NCBI RefSeq assembly: GCF_900143685.1
Contig: NZ_LT671675.1
Coordinates: 285,111 to 349,110, forward strand
Source: Parolsenella massiliensis
GTDB lineage: Bacteria > Actinomycetota > Coriobacteriia > Coriobacteriales > Atopobiaceae
Direction: 5' to 3'
Length of the DNA: 64,000 nt
The translations under genes and the position numbers were made by a program. The notes below the pieces were generated by a model, which saw only the letters and a list, made by a program, of their open reading frames with translations, was not told where the DNA came from and searched no databases. Positions 41,511 to 51,467 of this stretch are shown in pieces. The number at the start of each line of letters is the position of its first letter. The first letter of the stretch is position 1.

Positions 41511-44195
41511 GTGAGAGAGTATCTGTCGAGCGCCAACGGGGTGCTGGGCCAGCTTGGCTCGAGCCATGACGAGGGCCTGAGCTCGGGCGAGGCCGAGGCA
41601 CGCCTGGCCAAGAACGGCCCGAACAAGCTCAAGGAGCAGGCTAAGACGCCGCTGTGGATCAGGTTCTTCCAGCAGATGGCCGACCCCATGGTCATCATGC
41701 TCATCGCCGCCGCCGTCATCAGTGCGGTGACGGGCGCCATCCAGGGCGAGATGGACTTCGCCGACGTCATCATCATCATGACGGTGGTCATCATCAACTC
41801 GGCGCTTGGCGTCATCCAGGAGGCCAAGAGCGAGGAGGCCCTCGCGGCCCTGCAGGAGATGAGTGCCGCCCAGTCCAAGGTCATCCGTGACGGCAAGCTC
41901 GTGATGCTGCACTCCTCCGAGCTCGTCGTGGGCGACGTCGTGCTGCTCGAGGCCGGCGACTCGGTGCCGGCCGACTGCCGTGTGCTCGAGAGCGCCTCGA
42001 TGAAGATCGAGGAGGCGGCGCTCACGGGCGAGTCCGTGCCCGTCGAGAAGCACGCCGAGCAGATCTCGCTTGCCGAGGGCGCCGACGACGTACCTCTGGG
42101 AGACCGCAAGAACATGTGCTACATGGGCTCGACCGTCGTCTACGGACGCGGCCGCGCCGTCGTGGTGGCTACGGGCATGGACACCGAGATGGGCAAGATC
42201 GCCGGTGCCCTCACCGAGGCCGCCGAGGAGCTCACACCGCTGCAGGTGAAGCTCGACGAGCTCTCCCACATCCTCACGAAGCTCGTCATCGTCATCTGCG
42301 TGGTTATCTTCGCCGTCGACGTCCTGCGCCACGGCTTTGGCAACATGGCCGAGGAGCCGAGCCTTCTGCTCAACACCTTCATGGTGGCGGTCTCGCTGGC
42401 CGTCGCCGCCATCCCCGAGGGCCTCGTGGCCGTCGTCACGATCGTGCTCTCCCTTGGCGTCACCAAGATGGCCAGGCGCCAGGCCATCATCCGCAACCTC
42501 TCCGCCGTCGAGACGCTTGGCTGCACCCAGGTCATCTGCTCGGACAAGACGGGCACGCTCACGCAGAACAAGATGACGGTCGTGCGCCACGCCACCGAGG
42601 ATCTCGCCGCCCACGTGCGCGCCATGGCGCTGTGCTCGGACGCCGAGTGGGACGAGGCCGCCGCTGAGGCCGTGGGTGAGCCCACGGAGGCCGCGCTCGT
42701 GGCCGACGCCGCCAAGGAGGGCATGCCCAAGGCGGACCTTACGAACGAGTACCGCCGCATCGGCGAGGCGCCGTTCGACTCGGGCCGCAAGATGATGTCG
42801 GTGGTGTGCGAGACTCCGGCCGGCCACATCGTGCAGTTCACGAAGGGCGCGCCCGACGAGGTGCTCAAGCGCTGCACGAGGATTCGCCGCGAGGACGGCG
42901 TCGTTGCGCTCACCGATGAGATGCGCGAAGGCATCCTGGCCAAGAACAAGGAGATGGCCGACGGCGCGCTGCGCGTGCTTGCGGCCGCCGAGCGCGAGTG
43001 GGACGCCGCCCCTGCGAGCTATGACGCCGCCGCCCTCGAGGACGACCTCACTTACCTGGGCCTCTCCGGCATGATCGACCCCGAGCGTCCCGAGGTGGCC
43101 GCCGCCATCGAGGAGGCCCACGCCGCCGGCATCCGCACAGTCATGATCACGGGCGACCACATCGACACGGCCGTGGCCATCGCCAAGAACCTCGGCATCA
43201 TCTCCGACCGCTCCCAGGCCATCACGGGCGTGGAGCTCGATCGCATGAGCGACGAGGAACTCGACGCCCACATCGAGGACTTCGGCGTGTACGCCCGCGT
43301 GCAGCCCGAGCACAAGACGCGCATCGTCGAGGCCTGGAAGAGCCGCAACATGGTCGTGGCCATGACGGGCGACGGCGTGAACGACGCGCCGTCAATCAAG
43401 CGCGCCAACATCGGCGTTGGCATGGGCATCACGGGCACCGACGTCACCAAGAACGTCGCCGACATGGTGCTCGCAGACGACAACTTCGCCACGATCATCT
43501 CCGCGTGCGAGGAAGGCCGCCGCATCTACGACAACATCCGCAAGGTCATCCAGTTCCTGCTGTCCTCGAACCTCGCCGAGGTGTTCTCGGTCTTTGTCGC
43601 AACGCTCGTGGGCTTTACGCTGTTCCAGCCCGTGCAGCTTCTGTGGGTCAACCTCGTGACGGACTGCTTCCCGGCGCTGGCGCTTGGCATGGAGGACGCC
43701 GAGGGCGACATCATGCACAGAAAGCCCCGCAAGGCCACGGACGGCGTGTTCGCCGGCCACATGGGCGCCGACTGCATCGTGCAGGGCATCATCATCACGC
43801 TGCTCGTTCTCGCGAGCTTCTTCGCGGGCGTCTACTTCGACATGGGCTACATCGACGTGGCCGACATGATTGCCGGCACGGCCGACGAGGAAGGCGTCAT
43901 GATGGCGTTCATCACGCTCAACATGATCGAGATCTTCCACTGCTTCAACATGCGCAGCCGCCGCACCTCGCTGTTCAAGATGAGGAAGCAGAACTGGTGG
44001 CTGTGGGGCGCCGCCGCGCTTGCGCTCGTGCTGACGCTCATCGTCGTCGAGGTCGAGCCGCTCGCCATGATGTTCTTTGGCGTCCCGGGACTTGAGCTCA
44101 CCGGGTCGCTCACGGCGCTTGGCCTGGCCTTCCTCATCATCCCGGTGGTCGAGGTCCAGAAGGCCATCATGCGCCACATCGAGAAGGAGGACTAG
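41511..44195 (+). CDS. P-type cation-transporting ATPase (P2A, calcium type)
   Basis: 894 aa, GTG start with AGGAGGGG upstream. Cation_ATPase_N, membrane helices, actuator TGES (LTGESVPVEK), ion-site PEGL (AIPEGLVAVV), phosphorylated D345 in CSDKTGTLTQNK, nucleotide domain KGAPDE, and TGDGVNDAPSIK. It resembles the bacterial PMR1/SERCA-type calcium exporters. The start is chosen by the SD; rsgA follows three bases after the stop. Confidence 0.9.
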   Translation: MREYLSSANGVLGQLGSSHDEGLSSGEAEARLAKNGPNKLKEQAKTPLWIRFFQQMADPMVIMLIAAAVISAVTGAIQGEMDFADVIIIMTVVIINSALGVIQEAKSEEALAALQEMSAAQSKVIRDGKLVMLHSSELVVGDVVLLEAGDSVPADCRVLESASMKIEEAALTGESVPVEKHAEQISLAEGADDVPLGDRKNMCYMGSTVVYGRGRAVVVATGMDTEMGKIAGALTEAAEELTPLQVKLDELSHILTKLVIVICVVIFAVDVLRHGFGNMAEEPSLLLNTFMVAVSLAVAAIPEGLVAVVTIVLSLGVTKMARRQAIIRNLSAVETLGCTQVICSDKTGTLTQNKMTVVRHATEDLAAHVRAMALCSDAEWDEAAAEAVGEPTEAALVADAAKEGMPKADLTNEYRRIGEAPFDSGRKMMSVVCETPAGHIVQFTKGAPDEVLKRCTRIRREDGVVALTDEMREGILAKNKEMADGALRVLAAAEREWDAAPASYDAAALEDDLTYLGLSGMIDPERPEVAAAIEEAHAAGIRTVMITGDHIDTAVAIAKNLGIISDRSQAITGVELDRMSDEELDAHIEDFGVYARVQPEHKTRIVEAWKSRNMVVAMTGDGVNDAPSIKRANIGVGMGITGTDVTKNVADMVLADDNFATIISACEEGRRIYDNIRKVIQFLLSSNLAEVFSVFVATLVGFTLFQPVQLLWVNLVTDCFPALALGMEDAEGDIMHRKPRKATDGVFAGHMGADCIVQGIIITLLVLASFFAGVYFDMGYIDVADMIAGTADEEGVMMAFITLNMIEIFHCFNMRSRRTSLFKMRKQNWWLWGAAALALVLTLIVVEVEPLAMMFFGVPGLELTGSLTALGLAFLIIPVVEVQKAIMRHIEKED

Positions 44196-44197
44196 CC

Positions 44198-45385
44198 GTG
44201 GGCAAGAGGTCCCAAAAGGCTAGGGATAAGGGCAAGGCGAGGCGTCGCTCCGCAGGGGGCGGCGCCTCGCGCGCCACGGATGCGGGGATTCTCGAGTCGC
44301 TGCCTTGCGTCGACGAGCTGGAGAACGTCCCGTCGTTTGCGGACATGGGGCCTGTGCAGGCAAGGCGAGACCAGCTCGAGTGCGTCCGCGAGCGCGTGGC
44401 GGCTCGCCTGGGCGAGCAGGCCGCGGCATCCGTCGAGCTTGGGTGCGTCGTGAGGCTCGACCGCGGCTTTCCGCTCGTGGCCTGCGAGGGAAGGACGCTT
44501 CGCGCCGAGCATGCGCCGGAGTTCGCGAAGGGCGAGTCTGCCGAGGCGGGCATCATGCCCACCGTGGGAGACTGGGTGGCCGTCGCCGTGCCGCCCGAGC
44601 ATGACATGGGCGTCATCCACGAGGTGCTTGCGCGCCGCAACGTCTTCGCCCGCTGGCGCGGTGGCAGGCGCGGCGAGTTCCAGACGCTTGCCGCCAACCT
44701 CGACGGCGTTATCGTCGTGGCGGCGCTCGGGGCCGACGAGCTGCCGCTGGCGCGGATCGCGCGTTCGGTGGTGCTTGCCAGGGACTGCGGCGTGCGACCG
44801 AGCGTCGTGCTCACGAAGGCAGACCGCAAGCAGACGGCCGAGGCGCTTGCGGCAGACGTCGAGCGCGTCCACAGGCTCGTGGGCGCGCAGGGAGACGTCG
44901 TGGTGACGTCCTCCGTGCTGGGCGAGGGCCTCGACGAGGTGCGCTCGCTCGTGCCCGCCGGACGCGTGGCCATGATCTTGGGCGAGAGTGGCGCGGGCAA
45001 GTCGACGCTGCTGAACGCCCTGCTTGGGGCAGACGCCCTGGCGACGGGCGCCGTGCGCGAGCGCGACGACATGGGCCGCCACACGACGGTGGCGCGCATG
45101 ATGGTCAAGCTGCCGGGCGCGGGCGTCATCTGCGACGCGCCGGGCCTTCGCAGCCTTCCGCTCGTGGGGCACGAGCGCGGCCTTGCCAAGGCGTTCCCAG
45201 AGATCTCCGAGCTGGCGCAGACGTGTCGCTTCCGTGACTGCACGCACGGCGATGAGCCGGGGTGCGCCGTCCGCGAGGCGCGCGAGGCCGGCGAGCTCGA
45301 CGAGGTGCGCGTCGAGTCCTACCTTGCGCTCGCAGACGAGATGCGCGCCAGTGCGAGCACGCTCGACCCAGACGTGGTGTTGTAG
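44198..45385 (+). CDS. rsgA: Ribosome small subunit-dependent GTPase
   Basis: 395 aa, GTG start. Circularly permuted GTPase: an N-terminal OB-like domain (PTVGDWVAVAV), then G4 TKAD, G1 GESGAGKSTLLN, G2 GRHTT and G3 DAPGLR, and a C-terminal zinc knuckle (CRFRDCTHGDEPGC). It assists 30S maturation. The N-terminal tail is basic (KRSQKARDKGKARRRS). It follows the ATPase gene closely and ends before a strong terminator. Confidence 0.93.
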   Translation: MGKRSQKARDKGKARRRSAGGGASRATDAGILESLPCVDELENVPSFADMGPVQARRDQLECVRERVAARLGEQAAASVELGCVVRLDRGFPLVACEGRTLRAEHAPEFAKGESAEAGIMPTVGDWVAVAVPPEHDMGVIHEVLARRNVFARWRGGRRGEFQTLAANLDGVIVVAALGADELPLARIARSVVLARDCGVRPSVVLTKADRKQTAEALAADVERVHRLVGAQGDVVVTSSVLGEGLDEVRSLVPAGRVAMILGESGAGKSTLLNALLGADALATGAVRERDDMGRHTTVARMMVKLPGAGVICDAPGLRSLPLVGHERGLAKAFPEISELAQTCRFRDCTHGDEPGCAVREAREAGELDEVRVESYLALADEMRASASTLDPDVVL

Positions 45386-45416
45386 CGAGCTTGCCTTGCT
45401 TTCATAGGACGAGAGG

Positions 45417-45448
45417 ACCGGTCGGGAGGGTTCCCGGCCGGTTTTTTC
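45417..45448 (+). terminator. Intrinsic terminator after rsgA
   Basis: ACCGGTCGGGA pairs with TCCCGGCCGGT, then TTTTTTC. Confidence 0.92.
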
Positions 45449-45687
45449 TTAGGCCCGAGGCCTTGGGGCCGTTCGAGCCGCTTGGTTTTCAACGGGGCCC
45501 CTGAGCTGCCGTTTCTCGAGTTTTCATCATCTACTTTGTCCCTTTTTGCACCGAAGGGCCTATTTTCTGTTGGATTCCTGCAAGGTTTGCGTTTGACCGC
45601 GCGGGAGTTTCTTCCCCACGCCGCCCGCGTGCCTTGTCTGCCGGGTGATGATGCCCGCACGGGAAGGCGAAGAGGTGGGGAGGGGAC
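45449..45687 (+). promoter_or_regulatory. Upstream region of the Tad pilus operon
   Basis: No gene is supported. The stretch 45515-45600 is clearly AT-richer than its surroundings. TTGTCC near 45536 and TATTTT near 45561 are a possible but poorly spaced -35/-10 pair. GGGGAGGGG directly before ATG 45688 is the SD of the first pilus gene. Confidence 0.4.
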
Positions 45688-46383
45688 ATGAGGAGAAGGG
45701 CGAGGGTCGCGACGTCTGTCGTCTGCGGCGTTGCCGCGGCGCTGCTCGCCATGGGCGGTGCTCAGTCCGCGCGCACCGAGGCACAGCGGGAGCGCTCCGA
45801 GCTTCTCGAGCGCTATGGCGGCGAGGTGGCGAGCCTGGTCGTTGCGCGCCGGGAGCTCGCGAGCGGAAGCGTCGTCTCCGAGACGGACGTCGAGGAGCGC
45901 GACTGGCTCGCCGACCTCGCGCCGGAGGGGGCGTTCACGTCCGTGGGCGACATCGTGGGCACCAGGCTCACGTCTCCCGTCGCCAAGGGGGCGCCCCTCA
46001 CGCGGCTGTCGGTTGCCTCGGGCGAGGGGGACGTGGAGGTGCCCGAGGGGCGCGTCGCCATCTCTGCCCGCGTAGGCGAGCGTGTGGGAATCCCCGCAGA
46101 CGTGGCGAGCGGGGCGCGCGTGCTTGTCTACGAGGCTGCCGGTGACGGCGTGCGGCTTGTGTGCGCGGACGCCCTCGTGCTTGGGGGATCTGCGGGCCGC
46201 TCCTCTTCTGACGCCTCCATCACCCTCGCGGTCTATCCGGACGAGGTGTCGGGCGTGCTCGCAGCCTCCGCGGCCGGGACCCTGCGAGTGGCGCTGCCGG
46301 CAGATGACGTGGTGGCGCAGGCGCAGACGGCGGACGAGCAGGCTCCCACGAGCGTTTCGCCCGAGACGGGAGGCGAGTCCTGA
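45688..46383 (+). CDS. CpaB/RcpC-like SAF-domain pilus assembly protein
   Basis: 231 aa. One N-terminal membrane segment, then an SAF-like beta-clip domain (VVARRELASGSVVSETDVEE, GTRLTSPVAKGAPLTRLSV) and an RcpC-type second domain. CpaB-type proteins line the pilus assembly channel; in a monoderm it would work outside the membrane without a secretin. First gene of the Tad run; ATGA overlap with the next gene. Confidence 0.8.
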   Translation: MRRRARVATSVVCGVAAALLAMGGAQSARTEAQRERSELLERYGGEVASLVVARRELASGSVVSETDVEERDWLADLAPEGAFTSVGDIVGTRLTSPVAKGAPLTRLSVASGEGDVEVPEGRVAISARVGERVGIPADVASGARVLVYEAAGDGVRLVCADALVLGGSAGRSSSDASITLAVYPDEVSGVLAASAAGTLRVALPADDVVAQAQTADEQAPTSVSPETGGES

Positions 46384-47651
46384 TGGCAACGTGGGTGATC
46401 TGCGCGGGGGAGCGCGAGGCCGAGCGGCTTTGCGACTATGTGCGCTCGTGCGATGCGTCTGCGAGTGTGGTGAGCGTGGGCGACCCACGTGTGCTCAGGC
46501 GCCGGCTGCGAAGCGACCTGGCGGGTTCGTGCGTCATCGTGGGGGAGGGCTTTGCCGGCCCGGACCCGGTGAACGTTGCCGCAGCCATCGTGCGTGACGG
46601 CACGGCCGATGAGGTGATCCTCGCGCTTGAGTCAACGTCTGGCTCCATGCGCTCGCGGGCAAGGCGCGCGGGCGTCACGAGCGTGCTCACCCATGCCGAC
46701 CTCGCCGCCCGCCAGGGCAGCACGGCGGTTCGGGCGCAAGGGGATGGTCATGCGCGCGTGCCCGGGCCGGCGGCGAGGGGAGGGGACGCGTCCCGGGACG
46801 AGGCCGCGCTGCGCGAGCCTGCGCCCCGGCGGGCCAACGTTCCCGTCATCGTGCTCGTCTCGGGCAGGGGTGGTGTTGGGAAGAGCACGCTGGCGGCGAT
46901 GTTTGGGCACGCGGCCGCGGGATGGGGCCTTGACGTGGCCCTGCTCGACCTTGACCTCGCGTTCGGCAACCTCGCGAGCCTGTGCGGTGCCGAGCGCCCC
47001 GGGGACCTAGCGTCGCTTGCCGCGGGCGTGACGTCCGACGAGGAGCTCGAGCGCTCGGGCGTGAGGGTTGCGGAGCGCCTGGCCGTATGGGGCCCGTGCA
47101 GGGCGCCCGAGTACGCCGAGACGGTGCAGCCAGTCGTGGCAGACGTCATCGCGCGGCTCACGCACGCGCATGACCTCGTGATTGTCGACACGTCGAGCAA
47201 CTGGGGAGACGCGGTGGCCTGCGCCGCCCAGATGGCGGACAGGCTCGTCATCGTCTCTGACGAGCGGCCCGGGGCCATTCCGGCACTTGCCCGCTGCGGG
47301 AGCCTTGCCGTGAGGCTGGGCGTGGCGCGGACGCGCATCGTGCGGCTCATGAACGGATGCGACCCACGCAGGCGAGACGAGTCGTTCGTGGCGCGCGCTG
47401 CCGTGGGGCTCGAGTGCGCCCGTGAGGTTCGCGTGCTCGACGGCGGGCTCGACCTCGTGGAGCTCGCGTCTGCCGGGGAGTGCGGGCAGCTGTCGGCGTC
47501 TGGCAACCCGGCGGCGCAGGATGCCTCGCGCGGACTTGCCGGCCTTCTGAAGGAGCTCGGGGCGCTTCCCGAGTGCGAGGCCGCCCATGCGGCCCTCGAG
47601 GGTGCCCAACGCCGTCGCAGGCTCTTTGGCCTGCCGCGGGAGGCGAGCTAG
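46383..47651 (+). CDS. TadZ/CpaE-like P-loop ATPase
   Basis: 422 aa. Receiver-like N-terminal region, then a MinD/ParA-type ATPase: LVSGRGGVGKSTLAAMFGHA (deviant Walker A), LLDLDLAFGNLAS, VIVDTSSNWGD. TadZ proteins place the pilus machinery at the cell pole or septum. The link between domains (~residues 115-150) is low-complexity. Translational overlap with the previous gene. Confidence 0.85.
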   Translation: MATWVICAGEREAERLCDYVRSCDASASVVSVGDPRVLRRRLRSDLAGSCVIVGEGFAGPDPVNVAAAIVRDGTADEVILALESTSGSMRSRARRAGVTSVLTHADLAARQGSTAVRAQGDGHARVPGPAARGGDASRDEAALREPAPRRANVPVIVLVSGRGGVGKSTLAAMFGHAAAGWGLDVALLDLDLAFGNLASLCGAERPGDLASLAAGVTSDEELERSGVRVAERLAVWGPCRAPEYAETVQPVVADVIARLTHAHDLVIVDTSSNWGDAVACAAQMADRLVIVSDERPGAIPALARCGSLAVRLGVARTRIVRLMNGCDPRRRDESFVARAAVGLECAREVRVLDGGLDLVELASAGECGQLSASGNPAAQDASRGLAGLLKELGALPECEAAHAALEGAQRRRRLFGLPREAS

Positions 47652-47653
47652 CC

Positions 47654-48982
47654 ATGGGCGTGCTCGAGCGCGTGCGCGAGCTTGGGATCGATCGCGTCGA
47701 GGACGGGCGGGAGGAGGGCCGCGAGCGCCAGCGCGAGTTGAGGGAGCGCCTGAAGCGCGGCCTCGTCGAGCGCCTGGGGCTGAGCGAGGTCGCGGCGCTC
47801 GTGGGCGACGGGGCGTCCGAGCTCGTGCGCGAGGAGCTTGCCGTGGCGTGCCGCGCCGTGCTCAACGAGGAGGGCTTCTCGGAGCTCGGCGACGGCGAGC
47901 GAGACGAGCTCGTGCGCCGGGTCATCGATGAGGTCATCGGGTTGGGCCCGCTCCAGCCCCTCTTGGATGACCCAACGATCACCGAGGTCATGGTGAACGG
48001 GTGCGCCTCGGTCTATTGCGAGCGAGAGGGGCGCCTGCTTCCCGTGGAGGCGTCGTTCGACTCGCCCGAGCAGGTCATGCTCGTCATGGACCGCATCCTG
48101 GCGCCCCTGGGAAGGCGCCTCGATGACGCGAGCCCCATCGTGAACGCGCGCCTTGCCAACGGATACCGCGTGAACGCGGTCATCGCGCCCGTTGCCATGG
48201 ATGGGCCGGCCGTGACCATCCGCAAGTTCTCGGGTCAGATCAGGACGCTCGAGAGCCTTGTGGAGCTGGGGTCTTTGCCCGTCTGGTTCTCGCGCCTGCT
48301 CTCGTGGTCCGTGCGGCTCAGGCAAGACATCGCGGTGGCGGGCGGCACGGGCTCGGGCAAGACGACGCTGCTCAACGCGCTCTCTGCGGAGATTCCCCAG
48401 GACGAGCGCATCGTGACGATCGAGGACTCGGCCGAGCTGCACTTCGAGGAGGGCCTGCATGTGGTGAGGCTCGAGGCTCGAGACGCCTCCATCGAGGGCA
48501 CGGGAGCCGTGACGATCCGCATGCTCGTGACGAACGCCCTGCGCATGAGGCCCGATCGCATCGTCGTGGGCGAGGTGAGGGGAGAGGAGTGCATCGACAT
48601 GCTCCAGGCCATGAACACGGGCCACGATGGCTCTCTCACCACGCTGCACGCTGGCACGCCCGTCGAGGCGATCTCCAGACTCGTGCTCATGGCGCGCTTT
48701 GGCATGGACCTGCCTGCCTCGCTCATCGAGGAGCAGGTGGCAACCGCCCTTGACCTCATTGTCATGTCGAGGCGCATGCCCAATGGCACACGTGTCGTCT
48801 CTACGATGAGCGAGGTTGCCTGCTCCACGGAAGGAAGGGTGGAGCTTTCCGAGGTCGTGTCGTTTGACGCAGGCGCTCGCTCGTGGCGGCTCGTTCGCGA
48901 GCCCGCGTTCGTGGGCCAGGCCGTTCGAGACGGCCTGCTTGACGCGGAGGAGGTTGAGGCATGGAGACGCTCCTTTGCCTAG
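47654..48982 (+). CDS. TadA/CpaF pilus assembly ATPase
   Basis: 442 aa. Walker [13 protein letters not shown] at about residues 230-241, [35 protein letters not shown] and [14 protein letters not shown] are the CpaF-type secretion ATPase motifs. It powers Flp pilus assembly from the cytoplasmic face. Start ATG 47654, just after the cpaE-like stop. Confidence 0.93.
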   Translation: MGVLERVRELGIDRVEDGREEGRERQRELRERLKRGLVERLGLSEVAALVGDGASELVREELAVACRAVLNEEGFSELGDGERDELVRRVIDEVIGLGPLQPLLDDPTITEVMVNGCASVYCEREGRLLPVEASFDSPEQVMLVMDRILAPLGRRLDDASPIVNARLANGYRVNAVIAPVAMDGPAVTIRKFSGQIRTLESLVELGSLPVWFSRLLSWSVRLRQDIAVAGGTGSGKTTLLNALSAEIPQDERIVTIEDSAELHFEEGLHVVRLEARDASIEGTGAVTIRMLVTNALRMRPDRIVVGEVRGEECIDMLQAMNTGHDGSLTTLHAGTPVEAISRLVLMARFGMDLPASLIEEQVATALDLIVMSRRMPNGTRVVSTMSEVACSTEGRVELSEVVSFDAGARSWRLVREPAFVGQAVRDGLLDAEEVEAWRRSFA

Positions 48983-49893
48983 GTTCGGGCGCGTGCGCGG
49001 CCCTTGGCGCCTGGGCGCTCGCGGGTTCGGGAAGGGCCCGGATGCGTCCGCGAGGGGAGGGCATGCGTGCACTCGGCGCCATCGGGTGGCTTCGCGACCT
49101 GTGTGCGAGCCCGCCCATGGTGGCGCTTGGCAAGACCGACTACTGCCGCCGCATGGCCGATGAGCTTGCGAGAGACGTTAAGCTTGGCGCGCTGGGATTG
49201 GGTCGTGAGGCCGCGCCCGTGCTTGCGAGCGCCTGGCTATTGATTTGCGGCTGCGCTGGGCTTCTCGTGGCGCTGTCCTGGGTGGGCGCCGTGGCGGGCA
49301 TTGCCGTGGGCGTCGTGGCGTCGCTTGCATGGTGCTCCGCTCGCGAGGCTGTGCGGAGGCGAGAGCTTGCGCGCCAGGTACCGGACGTCTTTCGATCTCT
49401 TGCCGGTGCGCTTGCCGCCGGCAGGACGCTCTCCCAGGCCATCTCGTATGTGGGGTCGCTTGGGGCGGGCCCGCTCAACCGGGAGTTTGCGAGGGCCTCG
49501 CTCATGGTCTCGTGCGGAACGTCTGCCACGGAGGCCGTCGAGCGGGTGTCGCGGGCAACGGATGCGCCCGGCGTCGAGCTCATGGTCTGTGCGCTCAGCG
49601 TGTCTGCGAGGACGGGGGCGCCGCTTCAGGGGCTGTTCCTGAGGTCTGCCCGCCTTGTCGAGAGGCGCTTCGAGCTCGAGCGCGAGCTCGCGTCAAAGAC
49701 GGCGCAGGTGAGGCTGTCCGCGCGGATCGTGAGCGGGCTGCCGGTGTGCCTCGTGGCGGCACTCGTGCTTGTGTCGCCGGACTACCGGCAGGGACTGTCA
49801 TCGCCGGCGGGCCTTGGCTGCGTGCTTGTGGCGGCCCTGCTCGACGTCGTGGCGCTTCTGATTATCCGGCGCCTCATGCGGTCGGTTCTGTGA
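48961..49893 (+). CDS. TadB-like inner-membrane pilus platform protein
   Basis: 310 aa. N-terminal membrane segment, two or more central segments and a T2SSF domain ([26 protein letters not shown]) ending in membrane helices. It overlaps tadA by 22 bases and its stop overlaps the next start. TadB and TadC form the membrane platform. Confidence 0.85.
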   Translation: METLLCLGSGACAALGAWALAGSGRARMRPRGEGMRALGAIGWLRDLCASPPMVALGKTDYCRRMADELARDVKLGALGLGREAAPVLASAWLLICGCAGLLVALSWVGAVAGIAVGVVASLAWCSAREAVRRRELARQVPDVFRSLAGALAAGRTLSQAISYVGSLGAGPLNREFARASLMVSCGTSATEAVERVSRATDAPGVELMVCALSVSARTGAPLQGLFLRSARLVERRFELERELASKTAQVRLSARIVSGLPVCLVAALVLVSPDYRQGLSSPAGLGCVLVAALLDVVALLIIRRLMRSVL

Positions 49894-50498
49894 TGTGGTG
49901 GCTGGCGAGCGGTGCCGCAGCCGGGGCGGCGGCGTACCTGCTGCTCGGCGGTGTTCAGGCTGACCGCGGGCGCGCCCGGGCGCTGCTTGCGAGGGTAGTG
50001 GCCGTGCCGGCGCTCAGGCGTGCGCGTGAGCGGGAGGTGAGCGCCCGCGTCGTGGCCGCATGCGAGCGGCAGGTGCCCGAGATGCTCGACATCCTGGCCC
50101 TTGGCCTGTCTGCGGGGCTGTCGTTTGATGCCTCGCTTGCCCTGTACTGCGAGAGAAGCGAGGCCGAGCTTGCCAGGCAGCTGCTTCGGGCAATGCGCGG
50201 CTGGCAGATGGGCCTTGAGGGCAGGCGAGAGGCGCTTGAGGGTCTGGCTGCCCGTATCGACGCCCCCTCGCTCGCGCGCTTTTGCGCCGCGGTGTGCGAG
50301 GCGCTCTCGTTTGGGGCGCCGCTCGCGCAGACGCTCGAGCGGCAGGCGGATGCCATCAGGGAGGAGCAGCGAGCGAGCGTGCAGCAGCGCATCGAGGAGG
50401 TGCCGGTGAGGATGCTTGTCCCCCTGGGAACGCTCGTCGTGCCGGCGATGCTGCTCGCCATTCTGGGGCCGCTGCTGTGCGCGGCGCTTGGCTCGTGA
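49893..50498 (+). CDS. TadC-like inner-membrane pilus platform protein
   Basis: 201 aa. RQVPEMLDILALGLSAGLSFD and FCAAVCEALSFGAPLAQTLE are T2SSF features. Shorter than most TadC proteins. ATG 49893 overlaps the tadB TGA. C-terminal membrane helices end the protein. Confidence 0.82.
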   Translation: MWWLASGAAAGAAAYLLLGGVQADRGRARALLARVVAVPALRRAREREVSARVVAACERQVPEMLDILALGLSAGLSFDASLALYCERSEAELARQLLRAMRGWQMGLEGRREALEGLAARIDAPSLARFCAAVCEALSFGAPLAQTLERQADAIREEQRASVQQRIEEVPVRMLVPLGTLVVPAMLLAILGPLLCAALGS

Positions 50499-50541
50499 GG
50501 TGGAAGGCGGGGCACTTTGCCCCGGTGAGAAGGGAGAGGTC

Positions 50542-50763
50542 ATGGACGTGGCAAGGGCAATGAGGCGACGGGTTTACAGGGCGCTGTGCTCGGTAAGGGA
50601 CGGGGCTCGCACGGCGCTTGGGGAGCAGAGCGGCCAGGGCACGACGGAGTACGCCATTCTCGTGGGCGTCCTCGTGCTCATGGCGATCGTGGCCGTCGTG
50701 GCGTTCAGGGACAGGCTCCAGGAGCTCTGGGCCTCGATTACCGATGGCATCAACTCGCTGTAG
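50542..50763 (+). CDS. Flp-type pilin
   Basis: 73 aa. SGQGTTEYAILVGVLVLMAI matches the Flp prepilin processing pattern: cleavage after G, Glu at +5 and Tyr at +6, then a hydrophobic helix. It is the probable major pilin. SD GGGAGAGG before ATG 50542. Confidence 0.88.
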   Translation: MDVARAMRRRVYRALCSVRDGARTALGEQSGQGTTEYAILVGVLVLMAIVAVVAFRDRLQELWASITDGINSL

Positions 50764-51301
50764 AAGACGTACGCGGCTCGTGCTCGCGGGCGTTTTCGCC
50801 GCGGCGCTCGTGGTGCTGATCGCCGGGTTCGTGGCGAGGGGGCTCTCTGCGGGAGCGGACGGTGCGGCGGTGGGTGATGTGCCTTCTGCGACGGGGGATC
50901 AGCCCGGCACTACGGCCGCGGATGGGCTTGCAAGGTCGCTGGCGGAGCTCGTCCCAGATCTTGGGGAGGCCCTGGAGCAGGGTGGCAGCACGGTCTCGGA
51001 GCGCTCTCTTGACGCCGACCTTTCCAGCGCGGCGGCAACCCTGCTCGAGGAGTACGAGGAGGAGCCTGGGGCGCTCCTTGCCCATAGTGGGTGGCTTGAC
51101 CTCACTGGACACGTCTGGGGATGCGTCGTCCTGGGTCCCGGTTGGGTGGACGTGTGCTTGGCCGAGGATGACCAGGTGAATGAGGGCACGCGCGTCCAGA
51201 CGCTTCGGATGGAGGTGTCCGAATGGAGGGATTCCTATGGGGACGTTCAAGGGGAGCCTCAGGCGAGCACGCAGGGAACAGACGGGTCAGTCGAGCGTTG
51301 A
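50744..51301 (+). CDS. Membrane-anchored protein of the Tad locus, unknown function
   Basis: 185 aa if begun at ATG 50744, overlapping the pilin stop by 20 bases. A basic start (STRCRRRTR), one membrane helix (VLAGVFAAALVVLIAGFVA) and an acidic, low-complexity outer region including LLEEYEEEPGALLAHSGWLD. I do not recognise the family. The start is uncertain; GTG 50774 is possible. Confidence 0.6.
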   Translation: MASTRCRRRTRLVLAGVFAAALVVLIAGFVARGLSAGADGAAVGDVPSATGDQPGTTAADGLARSLAELVPDLGEALEQGGSTVSERSLDADLSSAAATLLEEYEEEPGALLAHSGWLDLTGHVWGCVVLGPGWVDVCLAEDDQVNEGTRVQTLRMEVSEWRDSYGDVQGEPQASTQGTDGSVER

Positions 51302-51467
51302 GTATGCGCTGGTGCTGGGGGCGTTCCTCTCGGTCGTGCTCGTCCTTGGCCTTGTGTGGCGGTCGGTGGGACAGGGAGGACTGCAGCGGGCGTCCGAGCG
51401 TGCCGCCTCCCATGCGATCGAGGGAGAGGCGGCCATCGACGGGGCTCGCGACCTCGTGTTGTTCTGA
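51237..51467 (+). CDS. Second small prepilin-like protein
   Basis: 76 aa. TGQSSVEYALVLGAFLSVVL has the same G^xxxxEY processing pattern as Flp pilins, followed by a hydrophobic helix. ATG 51237 with GGAGGG upstream, overlapping the previous frame's end. It could be a minor pilin. Confidence 0.78.
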   Translation: MGTFKGSLRRARREQTGQSSVEYALVLGAFLSVVLVLGLVWRSVGQGGLQRASERAASHAIEGEAAIDGARDLVLF